NCBI GenBank assembly: GCA_963732155.1 | Contig: CAVSYB010000003.1 | Coordinates: 62,001 to 126,000 of the forward strand | Direction: 5' to 3' | Length of the DNA: 64,000 nt | Source of the DNA: Roseiarcus sp963732155 | GTDB lineage: Bacteria; Pseudomonadota; Alphaproteobacteria; Rhizobiales; Beijerinckiaceae | Shown here: positions 1 through 7,522 of the stretch, one piece after another | How positions within the stretch are numbered: position 1 is the first letter of the stretch | Layout: each line of letters begins with the position of its first letter | The notes under the pieces: model-generated | What the model was told of the DNA's origin: nothing | Database searches by the model: none | What the model saw: the letters and a program-made list of their open reading frames with translations, nothing else | Position numbers and translations under genes: made by a program

Positions 1-176
1 GCGGCGTCGCCGAGCCGTTCGACCAGCGCCCTGGATTCGGCCTCCAATATATCCACGAAGGCGACGAGAGCCCCCTGCGCCGCGAAAGCCTCGACCATCG
101 CGGCGCCGATGCCGGAGCCGCCGCCGGTGACGAATACAACTCGGCCCTGCAAACTCGGGTAGCGGGCGAATGACAT
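1..176 (-). CDS. SDR-family oxidoreductase, N-terminal part only
   Basis: The reverse strand from 176 encodes the first 58 residues of a short-chain dehydrogenase/reductase. The glycine-rich NAD(P)-binding motif GGGSGIG lies in the first beta-alpha unit (about residues 19-25) and an acidic residue follows the second strand (FVDI), which favours NAD. The gene runs off the left edge of the window, so the catalytic Tyr-Lys pair cannot be checked. It lies upstream of nothing on its own strand here, but it follows the aldolase, dehydratase and hydroxyacid dehydrogenase genes in the same direction. A sugar or sugar-acid dehydrogenase role in that cluster is therefore likely but inferred. Confidence 0.85.
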   Translation of the reverse strand, partial: MSFARYPSLQGRVVFVTGGGSGIGAAMVEAFAAQGALVAFVDILEAESRALVERLGDA

Positions 177-325
177 GGTCCGAACCTCCTCGATCTCAAC
201 ATTGTGACGCGGCTTCCCGCCCCCGGCGCACCGATTTCAGCCCATCGCGGCAAGCCGGCGCGCTGTCCTTCGGATCGATCAGGCGCCGCTTGGCCATCCG
301 GCGCATGGCGCCGCGGCGTCGCCGC

Positions 326-1150
326 TCATTGCCCGATCGCCTGACGATTGGCTTGGAGCAATTGACGCGCGCCGCCGGCGAGGAGTTCGACGTCGGATGT
401 CGCCAGCAGCATGCGCACGCCGCGCGCGACGAGCTCGCGCTGCTCGGCGGGCTTGGAGTTCACACCGAGGCATACCGGCACGCCGGCGATCTGCGCCCGC
501 GCGATGATCGTATCGATCGCGCCTTTGTTGGCCGGATGCTGGTGCTGGCGGAAATGGCCCGTCGTGCCGGACAGATCGTTGGGGCCGATCGCCACCGCGT
601 CGATCCCGGGCACCGCGAGGAATTCGTCGATGACGCCGAGCGTTGCAATATCTTCGATCTGCGGCATTACGAACAGCGCTTCGTTGGCGATCGCGACATA
701 GTCGTCGATGTTGCGGTAATAGTTAGAGGCGCGCCGCGGCCCGAGGCCGCGCCCGCCCTGCGGAGGGTAGCGGCACGAACGGACCAGCTCCCGGCATTCG
801 GCGACCGTGCGCACCATCGGCGCCATGACGCCCTCCGCGCCGAGGTCGAGCGCCAACTTGATGCGGACGTGATCGTTCCAGGCGACGCGCACGATCGGCA
901 CGGTGTCCGTCCCGTTGAACCCCATCAGCGTCGTTTGCAGCGTGACAAGGTCCCAGGCGCCATGTTCCGTGTCGATCAACAGGAAATCGAAGCCGACGCG
1001 CGCCAGAATCTCGGCGGCGGCGGGATCGTTCAAGCTGAGCCAGGCGCCCACGATCGCTCCGCCCGATTTCAGTTTGCGCTTGAGCGCGAGCGCCCGTCCC
1101 AGCGAACCCCAGCCGCCGCTGGCCCCTTGCAAGCCTTCCGCTTCAGACAC
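326..1150 (-). CDS. HpcH/HpaI-family aldolase (2-keto-3-deoxy-acid aldolase)
   Basis: This 274-residue class II pyruvate aldolase of the HpcH/HpaI family cleaves 2-keto-3-deoxy sugar acids to pyruvate and an aldehyde. Family features are visible: DTEHG near the N-terminus, the EGVMAPMV strand with the metal-site region, and PQIED carrying a metal-ligand glutamate. I chose the GTG at 1150 because a strong GGAGGA lies just before it; the longer ORF to 1210 has no comparable site. The start overlaps the 3' end of the upstream dehydratase by 8 bases, which implies coupled translation. In E. coli the aldolase of the L-rhamnonate pathway (YfaU) belongs to this family, and here the neighbour resembles rhamnonate dehydratase, so a 2-keto-3-deoxy-L-rhamnonate-type substrate is the best guess. 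Confidence 0.88.
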   Translation of the reverse strand: MSEAEGLQGASGGWGSLGRALALKRKLKSGGAIVGAWLSLNDPAAAEILARVGFDFLLIDTEHGAWDLVTLQTTLMGFNGTDTVPIVRVAWNDHVRIKLALDLGAEGVMAPMVRTVAECRELVRSCRYPPQGGRGLGPRRASNYYRNIDDYVAIANEALFVMPQIEDIATLGVIDEFLAVPGIDAVAIGPNDLSGTTGHFRQHQHPANKGAIDTIIARAQIAGVPVCLGVNSKPAEQRELVARGVRMLLATSDVELLAGGARQLLQANRQAIGQ

Positions 1151-2336
1151 GGACTTCCTCCTCCCGTTCAATCTTGTCGGCGTCAAGCTCCATGTTGGCG
1201 CCCGGCGCATGCGGCAAATGGATCGATCCGTTGACCGGCCGAAGCGGGTGTTTCAGGAAATGCATCCGCAGGGCGTTCCATTTGACGAGATATTCTTGAT
1301 AGGGCGTATGAATCGGCGATTGCGCGGCGCTGAAGTGAATGCCGATCGGCGTCGAATGGCCATGTGGAATGCAGATCAGATCGTGGATCGTCGCATAGGC
1401 GGCGATCTTCAGGGCTTCGCTGAGGCCGCCGCACCAATAGATGTCGGGCTGAAGAATATCGAGCGCGTCCTTCTCGACGAACCGCTTGAACCCCCAGCGC
1501 GTGTATTCGTGCTCGCCGCCGGCCTGCGGTATTCGGGTCTTGGCCTTCAGTTTGGCATAGCTGTCGATGCGATCGGGCATGAAGCATTCCTCGATCCAGC
1601 GCGGGCGGAACTCCTCGATGCGCGAGCACAGATCGACGGCGTAATCGAGGTCGAGACTCTGCCAGCAATCGATCATCAGCTCATAATCGTCGCCGACGGC
1701 TTCGCGCAGCGCGCGCACCAGGGCGACGTTCTTGTTCAGGCCCTCGCGGCCGGCCGCCGGCCCGTGGCGGATGAACCATTTCTGCGCGGCGTAGCCCCTC
1801 TCCTTATAGGCCCGCGCCCTTTCGCGCACCTTGCCGAGGTCTTCGACGGAATAGCCGAGCATCGACGCATAGGCGGGGACCTCATGACGCGTCGGGCCGC
1901 CCAACAGGCGCCAGATTGGCTGCGCCAAAGCCTTGCCCTTGAGGTCCCACAGCGCGCAATCGATCGCGGAAATCGCGACCATGCCGTAGCCCTGGCGGCC
2001 ATGAACCTGCAGGCGGTGCATCTGGTCCCACAGCAATTCGATCGCCAGCGGGTCCTTGCCGACGATGATGGGCGCAAGCTGCGTCAGGATCAGATGCGAA
2101 GCCTCCCGCCAGATCGGGCCCGCCGCCCCGACGACCCCATCGTCGGAATGAACCTCGACGAAATCGGCGTCGATCTTCATGTGACGATCGTCGATCTGCG
2201 TCCCGCCCTCGTGAAGCTTCTGGTCGCGATATTCGGGATAGATGTCGATCGGGCGCGCCTGCCGCTCCTCCCAGAGCGGCCCATTGGTGGCGAGTATTCC
2301 GTAAAGGCGACGAATCCTCACCTTGCCGATTTTCAT
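1143..2336 (-). CDS. Enolase-superfamily sugar-acid dehydratase (L-rhamnonate dehydratase-like)
   Basis: This 397-residue mandelate racemase/muconate lactonizing enzyme homologue dehydrates a sugar acid to a 2-keto-3-deoxy acid in the cytoplasm. The three Mg ligands are visible as D223 (ELMIDCW), E249 (WIEE) and E275 (GGEHE). IPHGHS (324-329) supplies the catalytic histidine. The GGEHEYTRWGF and DIYWCGG segments closely follow the rhamnonate dehydratase pattern I know from E. coli RhmD. The start at 2336 is preceded by GGGAGAGG; the longer ORF to 2375 begins with Arg/Gly-rich residues unlike the family. It overlaps the aldolase that would use its product. Exact substrate specificity cannot be read from sequence alone. 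Confidence 0.88.
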   Translation of the reverse strand: MKIGKVRIRRLYGILATNGPLWEERQARPIDIYPEYRDQKLHEGGTQIDDRHMKIDADFVEVHSDDGVVGAAGPIWREASHLILTQLAPIIVGKDPLAIELLWDQMHRLQVHGRQGYGMVAISAIDCALWDLKGKALAQPIWRLLGGPTRHEVPAYASMLGYSVEDLGKVRERARAYKERGYAAQKWFIRHGPAAGREGLNKNVALVRALREAVGDDYELMIDCWQSLDLDYAVDLCSRIEEFRPRWIEECFMPDRIDSYAKLKAKTRIPQAGGEHEYTRWGFKRFVEKDALDILQPDIYWCGGLSEALKIAAYATIHDLICIPHGHSTPIGIHFSAAQSPIHTPYQEYLVKWNALRMHFLKHPLRPVNGSIHLPHAPGANMELDADKIEREEEVRV

Positions 2337-2414
2337 ATGACCTCTCCCGCCGCGCGCGGTTCGGCGGACGCCCACGCGGATGATCCGACCTCGGCCCTCA
2401 TCGACCGGCCCCCT

Positions 2415-3371
2415 TCACGTCACCGGCGTCACCGCGCCGTGGCCCGAAAACCAGCTGACGAGATTGTCGATCACGCATTGGCCCATGGCGCGCATCGTCT
2501 CTTCCGTCGAACTGGCGATATGCGGCGTCAGCACGACATTGTCGAGCGCCCGCAAGGCGGGGGGCGCTTTAGGTTCGTCGAAAAAGACGTCGAGGCCCGC
2601 GGCGCCGAGGCGCTTCTCGCGCAGCGCGGCGACGAGCTCCTCCTCATCGACCAGCCAGCCGCGCGCGACATTGACGAAAATGCCCCGCGGGCCAAGGGCT
2701 TCGAAAACTTCGCGGCCGACCATCGGCGGCGAGCCTTTCGGGCCGCCGGCCGCGCAAAGGAACAGAATGTCGGAATTTTCGGCGAGGGTCCTGGCGTCCG
2801 GATAAATCTGATAGGCCGTTTCGCGGCGGACGGGGTCGACGTAGCCAATCCGCGTCTTGAAGGCTTCCAGCCGTCGCGCGACCTCGATTCCGATCCGTCC
2901 GAGTCCGAGAACGCCGGCGCGCATGCCCGTGAACTTGCGGCCGAACGGCAGGCGCTCGGTCTCCCAGCGCCCGCTGCGCACGAAGCGGTCGGCCAGCGCG
3001 ATCTGGCGGCAGCAGGCGAGCGCCAGCGCGATGGCGAGATCGGCGACGTCGTCGAACAGGACCGGCGTCGTCGTCAGCACGACGCCGCGCTGGCGGACGG
3101 CGGCAAGATCGCTGGTCTCGAGACCCACTCCGTGGATCGCGCAGATCTCCAGCCTGGGCATCAACTCGAGATGGCGGCGCGTCAAGCCGGCCATGCCATG
3201 CCCGACGGCGCCGCGAATTCGGCCGCCGACCTCGGCGAGCGCGGCGAACGGGTCGCGCTCGGCATAGACCTTGTGCACGACGAAGCGTCGCTGCAATTCC
3301 TGCAGGACGAATGACTGTTGCGCGCCAATCAACGCGAGTTCGACGCCCGGAAATGATGGCTGTTCGGACAT
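2415..3371 (-). CDS. D-isomer-specific 2-hydroxyacid dehydrogenase
   Basis: This 318-residue NAD(P)-dependent 2-hydroxyacid dehydrogenase interconverts a 2-keto acid or sugar-acid keto form and the hydroxy acid. Seen directly: the Rossmann motif GLGRIG (about 156-161), the substrate Arg in NVARGWLVDE, the catalytic Glu region AAGLDVFFDEP, and the catalytic His in LTPHIAS. Length is typical of the family (310-340). It lies between the importer genes and the dehydratase on the same strand, and may reduce or oxidise an intermediate of the acid-sugar pathway. It could equally act as a glyoxylate or hydroxypyruvate reductase; I cannot decide from the sequence. Confidence 0.88.
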   Translation of the reverse strand: MSEQPSFPGVELALIGAQQSFVLQELQRRFVVHKVYAERDPFAALAEVGGRIRGAVGHGMAGLTRRHLELMPRLEICAIHGVGLETSDLAAVRQRGVVLTTTPVLFDDVADLAIALALACCRQIALADRFVRSGRWETERLPFGRKFTGMRAGVLGLGRIGIEVARRLEAFKTRIGYVDPVRRETAYQIYPDARTLAENSDILFLCAAGGPKGSPPMVGREVFEALGPRGIFVNVARGWLVDEEELVAALREKRLGAAGLDVFFDEPKAPPALRALDNVVLTPHIASSTEETMRAMGQCVIDNLVSWFSGHGAVTPVT

Positions 3372-3446
3372 TGCGTCTCCTCAGACAAAGCGTTGCGCTT
3401 CACCGCGCGGGCGAGCCGGTCCGCCGGGCGCCGTCCGCAGCAAGAA

Positions 3447-3468
3447 GGGCGGCGATTGCGCGCCGCCC
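3447..3468 (-). terminator. GC-rich hairpin after the substrate-binding protein gene
   Basis: GGGCGGCG and CGCCGCCC form an 8-bp perfect stem with a 6-base loop. On the minus strand it is followed by TTCTTG, a weak U-tract. It lies 30 bases after the stop of the binding-protein gene. It could terminate the importer transcript or partly attenuate read-through into the dehydrogenase gene, as often happens after highly expressed binding-protein genes. Confidence 0.55.
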
Positions 3469-3498
3469 TCCCCGATGACGTTGCGATGTCGGCGCCGA

Positions 3499-4518
3499 TC
3501 AGCTGCCGCCGCCGATGCAAGTGTCGGCGGTCTTCGGCGTGCAGACGTCGAGGCCGGTATAGGTCGGATCGGACGGGGGCGCCTTGCCCTCCTTCATGTC
3601 AAGCAGAGCGTGCATGACCTTGTAGCCCATCTCGAACGGACGCTGACCGACCTGGCCAGCCGACAGCCCCTTCTTCATCAGCTCGATCTGGACCGGCAGC
3701 GTGTCGGCGACGACCAGGGCGAGCTTGCCGGAGGCGATCTTGTCCTTAACCTTCTCCGCCGTCTTCGAGTAGGCGTCCGGCAGGAACTGCGGGAAGCCGC
3801 CGGTGGGGACGAAGGCGTCGAGGTCCGGATATTTGTTGAGGATGTCCTCCATCTGCTGATTGGCGACGGTGAAGTCGTCATTCGTATACAGAGGGCAGCC
3901 GGCGACTTCCATCCACCCGTTCTGGCCGGTCAGCTTGTCGCCAGGCGCTTCGGCGCTCTTCTTGCCGGAAAGCGTGTCGCGGATGCCTTGCATGCGCTCG
4001 TTGTGGTTGGCCGCCGCGGCGCCGCCCGACTGGATGCAGATCGTGCCGCCCTTGGGCTTGATCTCCATCACCCGCTTGGCGAGATTGACGCCGATCTCAT
4101 AGTTGTGCGTGCCGATATAGGCGACGCGCAGCGCCTTGTCCTTCGGCAGCAGGTCGGAGTCCCAGGTCAAAATCGGGATATTGGCGGCCTTGGCGCCTTG
4201 CAGCGCCGCGGCCATCGCCGCCGCGTTGGCTGGCGAAACGCCGATGCCGTCGACCTTCTTGGTGATGAGGTCGGCGACGATCTGCGCCTCTTCGTCGCCG
4301 CCGCCGTGCTCGCCGGGGCCGATGTAGAGACACTTGATCTTGCCGGCCAGCTCCTTCTCGGCCTTTTTGCACCCGGCCAGAGCCTGATCAAAGAACGGAT
4401 TGTTGGTGTTCTTCGGGACCAACGCGAAAGTATACTGCTTTTCCGCGGCCGAAGCGCCGCTCACCGCGACGAGCAAGGCGCCGGCGGCGATCGCCGTCGT
4501 CAACACATATTTCAACAT
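3499..4518 (-). CDS. Ribose-type sugar ABC transporter, periplasmic binding protein
   Basis: This 339-residue type 1 periplasmic binding protein has an N-terminal Sec signal peptide (KY then a hydrophobic run, cleavage around ASA-AEK, residue 25). The mature protein follows the RbsB/FrcB pattern: NTNNPFF at the first strand, the DGIGVSPANA segment, and WDSDLL in the ligand cleft. It is the extracytoplasmic receptor of the importer formed with the permease and ATPase upstream on the same strand. Two cysteine-containing stretches near the C-terminus (DVCTPKTADTC) could form a disulphide. The adjacent acid-sugar catabolic genes suggest a sugar acid or deoxy sugar as ligand; this is inference. 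Confidence 0.92.
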   Translation of the reverse strand: MLKYVLTTAIAAGALLVAVSGASAAEKQYTFALVPKNTNNPFFDQALAGCKKAEKELAGKIKCLYIGPGEHGGGDEEAQIVADLITKKVDGIGVSPANAAAMAAALQGAKAANIPILTWDSDLLPKDKALRVAYIGTHNYEIGVNLAKRVMEIKPKGGTICIQSGGAAAANHNERMQGIRDTLSGKKSAEAPGDKLTGQNGWMEVAGCPLYTNDDFTVANQQMEDILNKYPDLDAFVPTGGFPQFLPDAYSKTAEKVKDKIASGKLALVVADTLPVQIELMKKGLSAGQVGQRPFEMGYKVMHALLDMKEGKAPPSDPTYTGLDVCTPKTADTCIGGGS

Positions 4519-4574
4519 GAGCTACCCTCCCACTCCTAAGGTTTCTTCCCACTCCGCGACGCCCGGTCCCCGGG

Positions 4575-5672
4575 TCACTCGCGTCTCTTGCCGCGCACCT
4601 TTTCGAGCACGACGGCGAGAATGATAAAGCAGCCGACAAACAGTCCCTGCCAATTTGAATCGACGCCCGCCATCAACAGCGAATTGCGGATCGTGAAGAT
4701 CAGCGCCGAGCCGATAAAGGCGCCAAAGGCGGTGCCTTCGCCGCCCATCAGGTTGGCGCCGCCGATCACCGCCGAGGCGATGGCGAGCAATTCGTAGGAT
4801 TGGCCGAGGCTGTTGTTGGCCGAGCCGGACCAGCCGACGCTGAGGATCGCCGCCAGCGCAGCGGACATCGAGCACAAGACGTAAGCTTGCACCTTGATGC
4901 GGCGGACAGGAACGCCTGTCAAGTTTGCCGCCTGTTCATTGCCGCCGACCGCAAAAATGTGTCGGCCCCAGCCGCTCATTTTGAGCACGAGCCCGAGCAG
5001 CAGCGTCAGGATCACGAAAATCAGAAAGGGGTTGGAGGCGCGAAACGGCAAGGGAAGGCCCAAATTGTCACCGCCGCCGATGATTTTGAACGCCGGCGCC
5101 TGGTCGGGACGAAAATTATAGAGCATGCGATTTTCAGACAGCACGACGGCCAGCGAGCGCACGGCCGACAGCATCCCCAAGGTCACCACGAACGGCGGCA
5201 GGCCCAGATAGGCGATGAGCGCGCCGTTGACCCAACCGACCAGCGCACCGGCCCCCAGACCGAGCACCACCGCCATCCACCAGGTATGCGTCCACGCCGC
5301 CGCGTTCCACCAATCCGGCATGTAATCGATCGGCTGCTTGAGCAGGACGAGGCCACAGACGATCGCGACGAAACCCATCGTCGAACCGACCGAGAGATCG
5401 ATGCCGCCGGTGATGATCACCGGCGTCATGCCGAGCGCCATCACGCCGATGAACGCGAAGTTGCGGGTGATGTCGTAGAAATTGTCCGCGCTGTAGAAGA
5501 CCGGCTCTTCGAAACTTGTCACCACGCAGATGAGGAGGAGCGCCAGAGTGACCCAAAACGCCTGGTTGGCGAGGACTTTCTCGAGGAAGGTCTTCTCGCG
5601 CGCATCGAGCGATGCTTCGGCCAGGGATGCGGCGTTCTCGCCGACCGAGCCGGCTTGCGTTTCAAGCGACAT
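4575..5672 (-). CDS. Ribose-type sugar ABC transporter permease
   Basis: This inner-membrane permease of 365 residues belongs to the RbsC/FrcC family (BPD_transp_2). There are about eight to ten hydrophobic segments. The family hallmarks GIDLSVGS (after the third segment) and AVIGGANLMGGEGT (near the C-terminus, the ATPase-contact region) are present. I placed the start at 5672, where ATG overlaps the last 11 bases of the ATPase gene; the ORF to 5723 adds only a basic tail read through the ATPase gene. It forms the membrane pore of the importer with the binding protein downstream. Confidence 0.92.
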   Translation of the reverse strand: MSLETQAGSVGENAASLAEASLDAREKTFLEKVLANQAFWVTLALLLICVVTSFEEPVFYSADNFYDITRNFAFIGVMALGMTPVIITGGIDLSVGSTMGFVAIVCGLVLLKQPIDYMPDWWNAAAWTHTWWMAVVLGLGAGALVGWVNGALIAYLGLPPFVVTLGMLSAVRSLAVVLSENRMLYNFRPDQAPAFKIIGGGDNLGLPLPFRASNPFLIFVILTLLLGLVLKMSGWGRHIFAVGGNEQAANLTGVPVRRIKVQAYVLCSMSAALAAILSVGWSGSANNSLGQSYELLAIASAVIGGANLMGGEGTAFGAFIGSALIFTIRNSLLMAGVDSNWQGLFVGCFIILAVVLEKVRGKRRE

Positions 5673-6402
5673 GGATCGCCCCGGTGATGAGCCCTGTGAC
5701 TTCCTCGGGCGAGGTTTGCGCAATCGCCTTGTCGGCGACCTTGCGGCCGCGCCGCAGCACGACGATACGGTCGCACACCGCGAAGACGTCGGGCATGCGG
5801 TGGCTGATCAGAACGACCGAAACGCCGGAATCGCGCAGGCGCCGGATCAGGTCGAGCACCTCGGCGACCTGCCGCACGCTGATGGCGGCGGTCGGCTCGT
5901 CCATCAGAACGATCTTGGGGTTCGACAGCCGCGTGCGGGCGATCGCCACCGCCTGGCGCTGGCCCCCCGACATCAGCCGCACGAGGTGGCGCGGGCGCGT
6001 TTCCGATTTGAGTTCGGCGAAAAGTCCGCGGGCCTCTTTGTTCATCGCGCCGTGGTCGAGCCACTTGATCGGGCCGATCGATTTCTTGATCTCCCGCCCG
6101 AGAAAAACATTCGCGGCGGCCGAAAGATTGTTGCACAGCGCCAGGTCCTGGTAGACGACCTCGATGCCCTGCTCGCGCGCCTCGACCGGTTTGTGGAAAT
6201 GGACCGGCTTTTCATCGAGCGTAATTTCACCGGACGAGGGTGGAAAATTCCCTGCGATGACCTTGACGAGCGTGGACTTTCCCGCCCCGTTGTCGCCCAT
6301 CAGACCGACGATCTCGCCGCGAGCGACCGAGAAATCGACATCGCTCAACGCCCTGATGGCGCCGAAGCTCTTCGACACATCCTTGAGCGCGAGGAGCGCC
6401 AT
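5662..6402 (-). CDS. Ribose-type sugar ABC transporter ATPase (single domain)
   Basis: This 246-residue ATPase energises the importer. Walker A GDNGAGKS, signature LMSGGQRQ, Walker B VLMDEP and the switch HR (LISHR) are all present. Unlike the RbsA-type ATPases at 56983 and 62957 it has only one nucleotide-binding domain, as in the fructose importer FrcA, so it should work as a homodimer. GGGGAGG lies about 9 bases before the ATG at 6402, which I prefer to the longer ORF to 6516. It is the first gene of the run ATPase-permease-binding protein-dehydrogenase-dehydratase-aldolase-SDR, all on the minus strand with short gaps, probably one regulon. Confidence 0.9.
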   Translation of the reverse strand: MALLALKDVSKSFGAIRALSDVDFSVARGEIVGLMGDNGAGKSTLVKVIAGNFPPSSGEITLDEKPVHFHKPVEAREQGIEVVYQDLALCNNLSAAANVFLGREIKKSIGPIKWLDHGAMNKEARGLFAELKSETRPRHLVRLMSGGQRQAVAIARTRLSNPKIVLMDEPTAAISVRQVAEVLDLIRRLRDSGVSVVLISHRMPDVFAVCDRIVVLRRGRKVADKAIAQTSPEEVTGLITGAIHVA

Positions 6403-6762
6403 CGTCCGTTCATCCTCCCCGGCGGTCGCCCGCTTATCGCAATCCTTTGCGGATTGCGCCAGCAGCTTCCTCGCCGATCCCTCGGGAACTATAGCGTCGC
6501 TGGACGACGCGCGCATCCACTTTCACCAAGAAATCGGACAATTGGCAATCGCCTCTTCGCCGCGCGCTTGAAATGGCGCAAATAACGGCGCCCGTGTAAC
6601 AATTGGCCGCCGGTTTCGTATCATGGTTTGGGACGCCGAAGTCCCGATCAGTTTGGCCGCCGGAGGTCGCTGCGTCCGCCGACCCGACAGCCGTGTTGGC
6701 GCGTATAGCACCGGGATTCGCGGTTTTCCAGAACGAGCAAGAGGCAAGAGAAGGAGTCGACG
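6403..6762. other. Intergenic region between divergent transcripts
   Basis: These 360 bases separate the sugar-uptake run (minus strand) from msrA (plus strand), so promoters for both must lie here. I could not identify a convincing -35/-10 pair or operator. No regulator gene is adjacent, so the controller of the sugar cluster lies outside the window or elsewhere. Confidence 0.5.
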
Positions 6763-7509
6763 ATGAAAGCCCACCCAACCGGACCCGGCGTCTCGACGTT
6801 CGCGCGGTTCGCCAGACCCAGCTTGTTTGTCGCCATCCTCGTCGGCGTCGGGGTGAGCCTGCGGCTGTCCGCGCCGGTCGCCGCCGAAGAGCCCCGCGCG
6901 CTGCCGGCCCCGCTGGTCGACGAACAATCGGCGGCGGCTTCCGAGTCCGCGGTCTTCGCCGGCGGCTGCTTCTGGGGCGTGCAGGGCGTGTTTCAGCACG
7001 TCAAGGGGGTGACCTCGGCCGTGTCAGGCTATTCCGGCGGCGAAAAGAGCACGGCGGAATATGAGACCGTCAGCACCGGATCGACCGGCCACGCCGAATC
7101 GGTGAAAGTCACGTTCGACCCCCGGCAGATCAGCTACGGCCGCCTGCTGCAAATCTACTTCGCCGTCGCCCACGATCCGACCGAGCTCAACCGGCAGGGT
7201 CCCGACTCCGGCACGCAATACCGTTCGGAAATCTTCGCAGGAAGCGTCGACCAGGCGAAAGTGGCCAAGGGCTATATCGCGCAGCTCGACAAGGCCGGCG
7301 CTTTCGGCGCGCCGATCGTCACCAAGGTCGAGGCCTTGCGCGGATTCTACCCGGCGGAGGGCTACCACCAGGACTTTCTGACCCTCAATCCGAACTACCC
7401 TTATATCGTGATCAACGACCTGCCGAAGATCGAGGCGCTGAAGCGATTGTTCCCCGATTCCTTTCGAAAGGATCCCGTGCTGGTCAGCATGACCGCGCCG
7501 GTCAATTGA
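6763..7509 (+). CDS. msrA: Exported peptide methionine-(S)-S-oxide reductase MsrA
   Basis: MsrA reduces methionine-S-sulfoxide in proteins. The catalytic motif GCFWG (C69 nucleophile) and the downstream GYSGG, GHAE and YHQDF segments are all present. Residues 1-42 form a signal sequence with a hydrophobic run ending in PVAAEE, so this MsrA should act in the periplasm, unlike the usual cytoplasmic enzyme. An AGAAGGAG site sits 6 bases before the ATG. No msrB is adjacent. The protein ends with a short C-terminal tail after the YPYIV segment and no obvious resolving-cysteine motif, so recycling may use another partner. Confidence 0.95.
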   Translation: MKAHPTGPGVSTFARFARPSLFVAILVGVGVSLRLSAPVAAEEPRALPAPLVDEQSAAASESAVFAGGCFWGVQGVFQHVKGVTSAVSGYSGGEKSTAEYETVSTGSTGHAESVKVTFDPRQISYGRLLQIYFAVAHDPTELNRQGPDSGTQYRSEIFAGSVDQAKVAKGYIAQLDKAGAFGAPIVTKVEALRGFYPAEGYHQDFLTLNPNYPYIVINDLPKIEALKRLFPDSFRKDPVLVSMTAPVN

Positions 7510-7522
7510 TCGTCGCCCCGCT

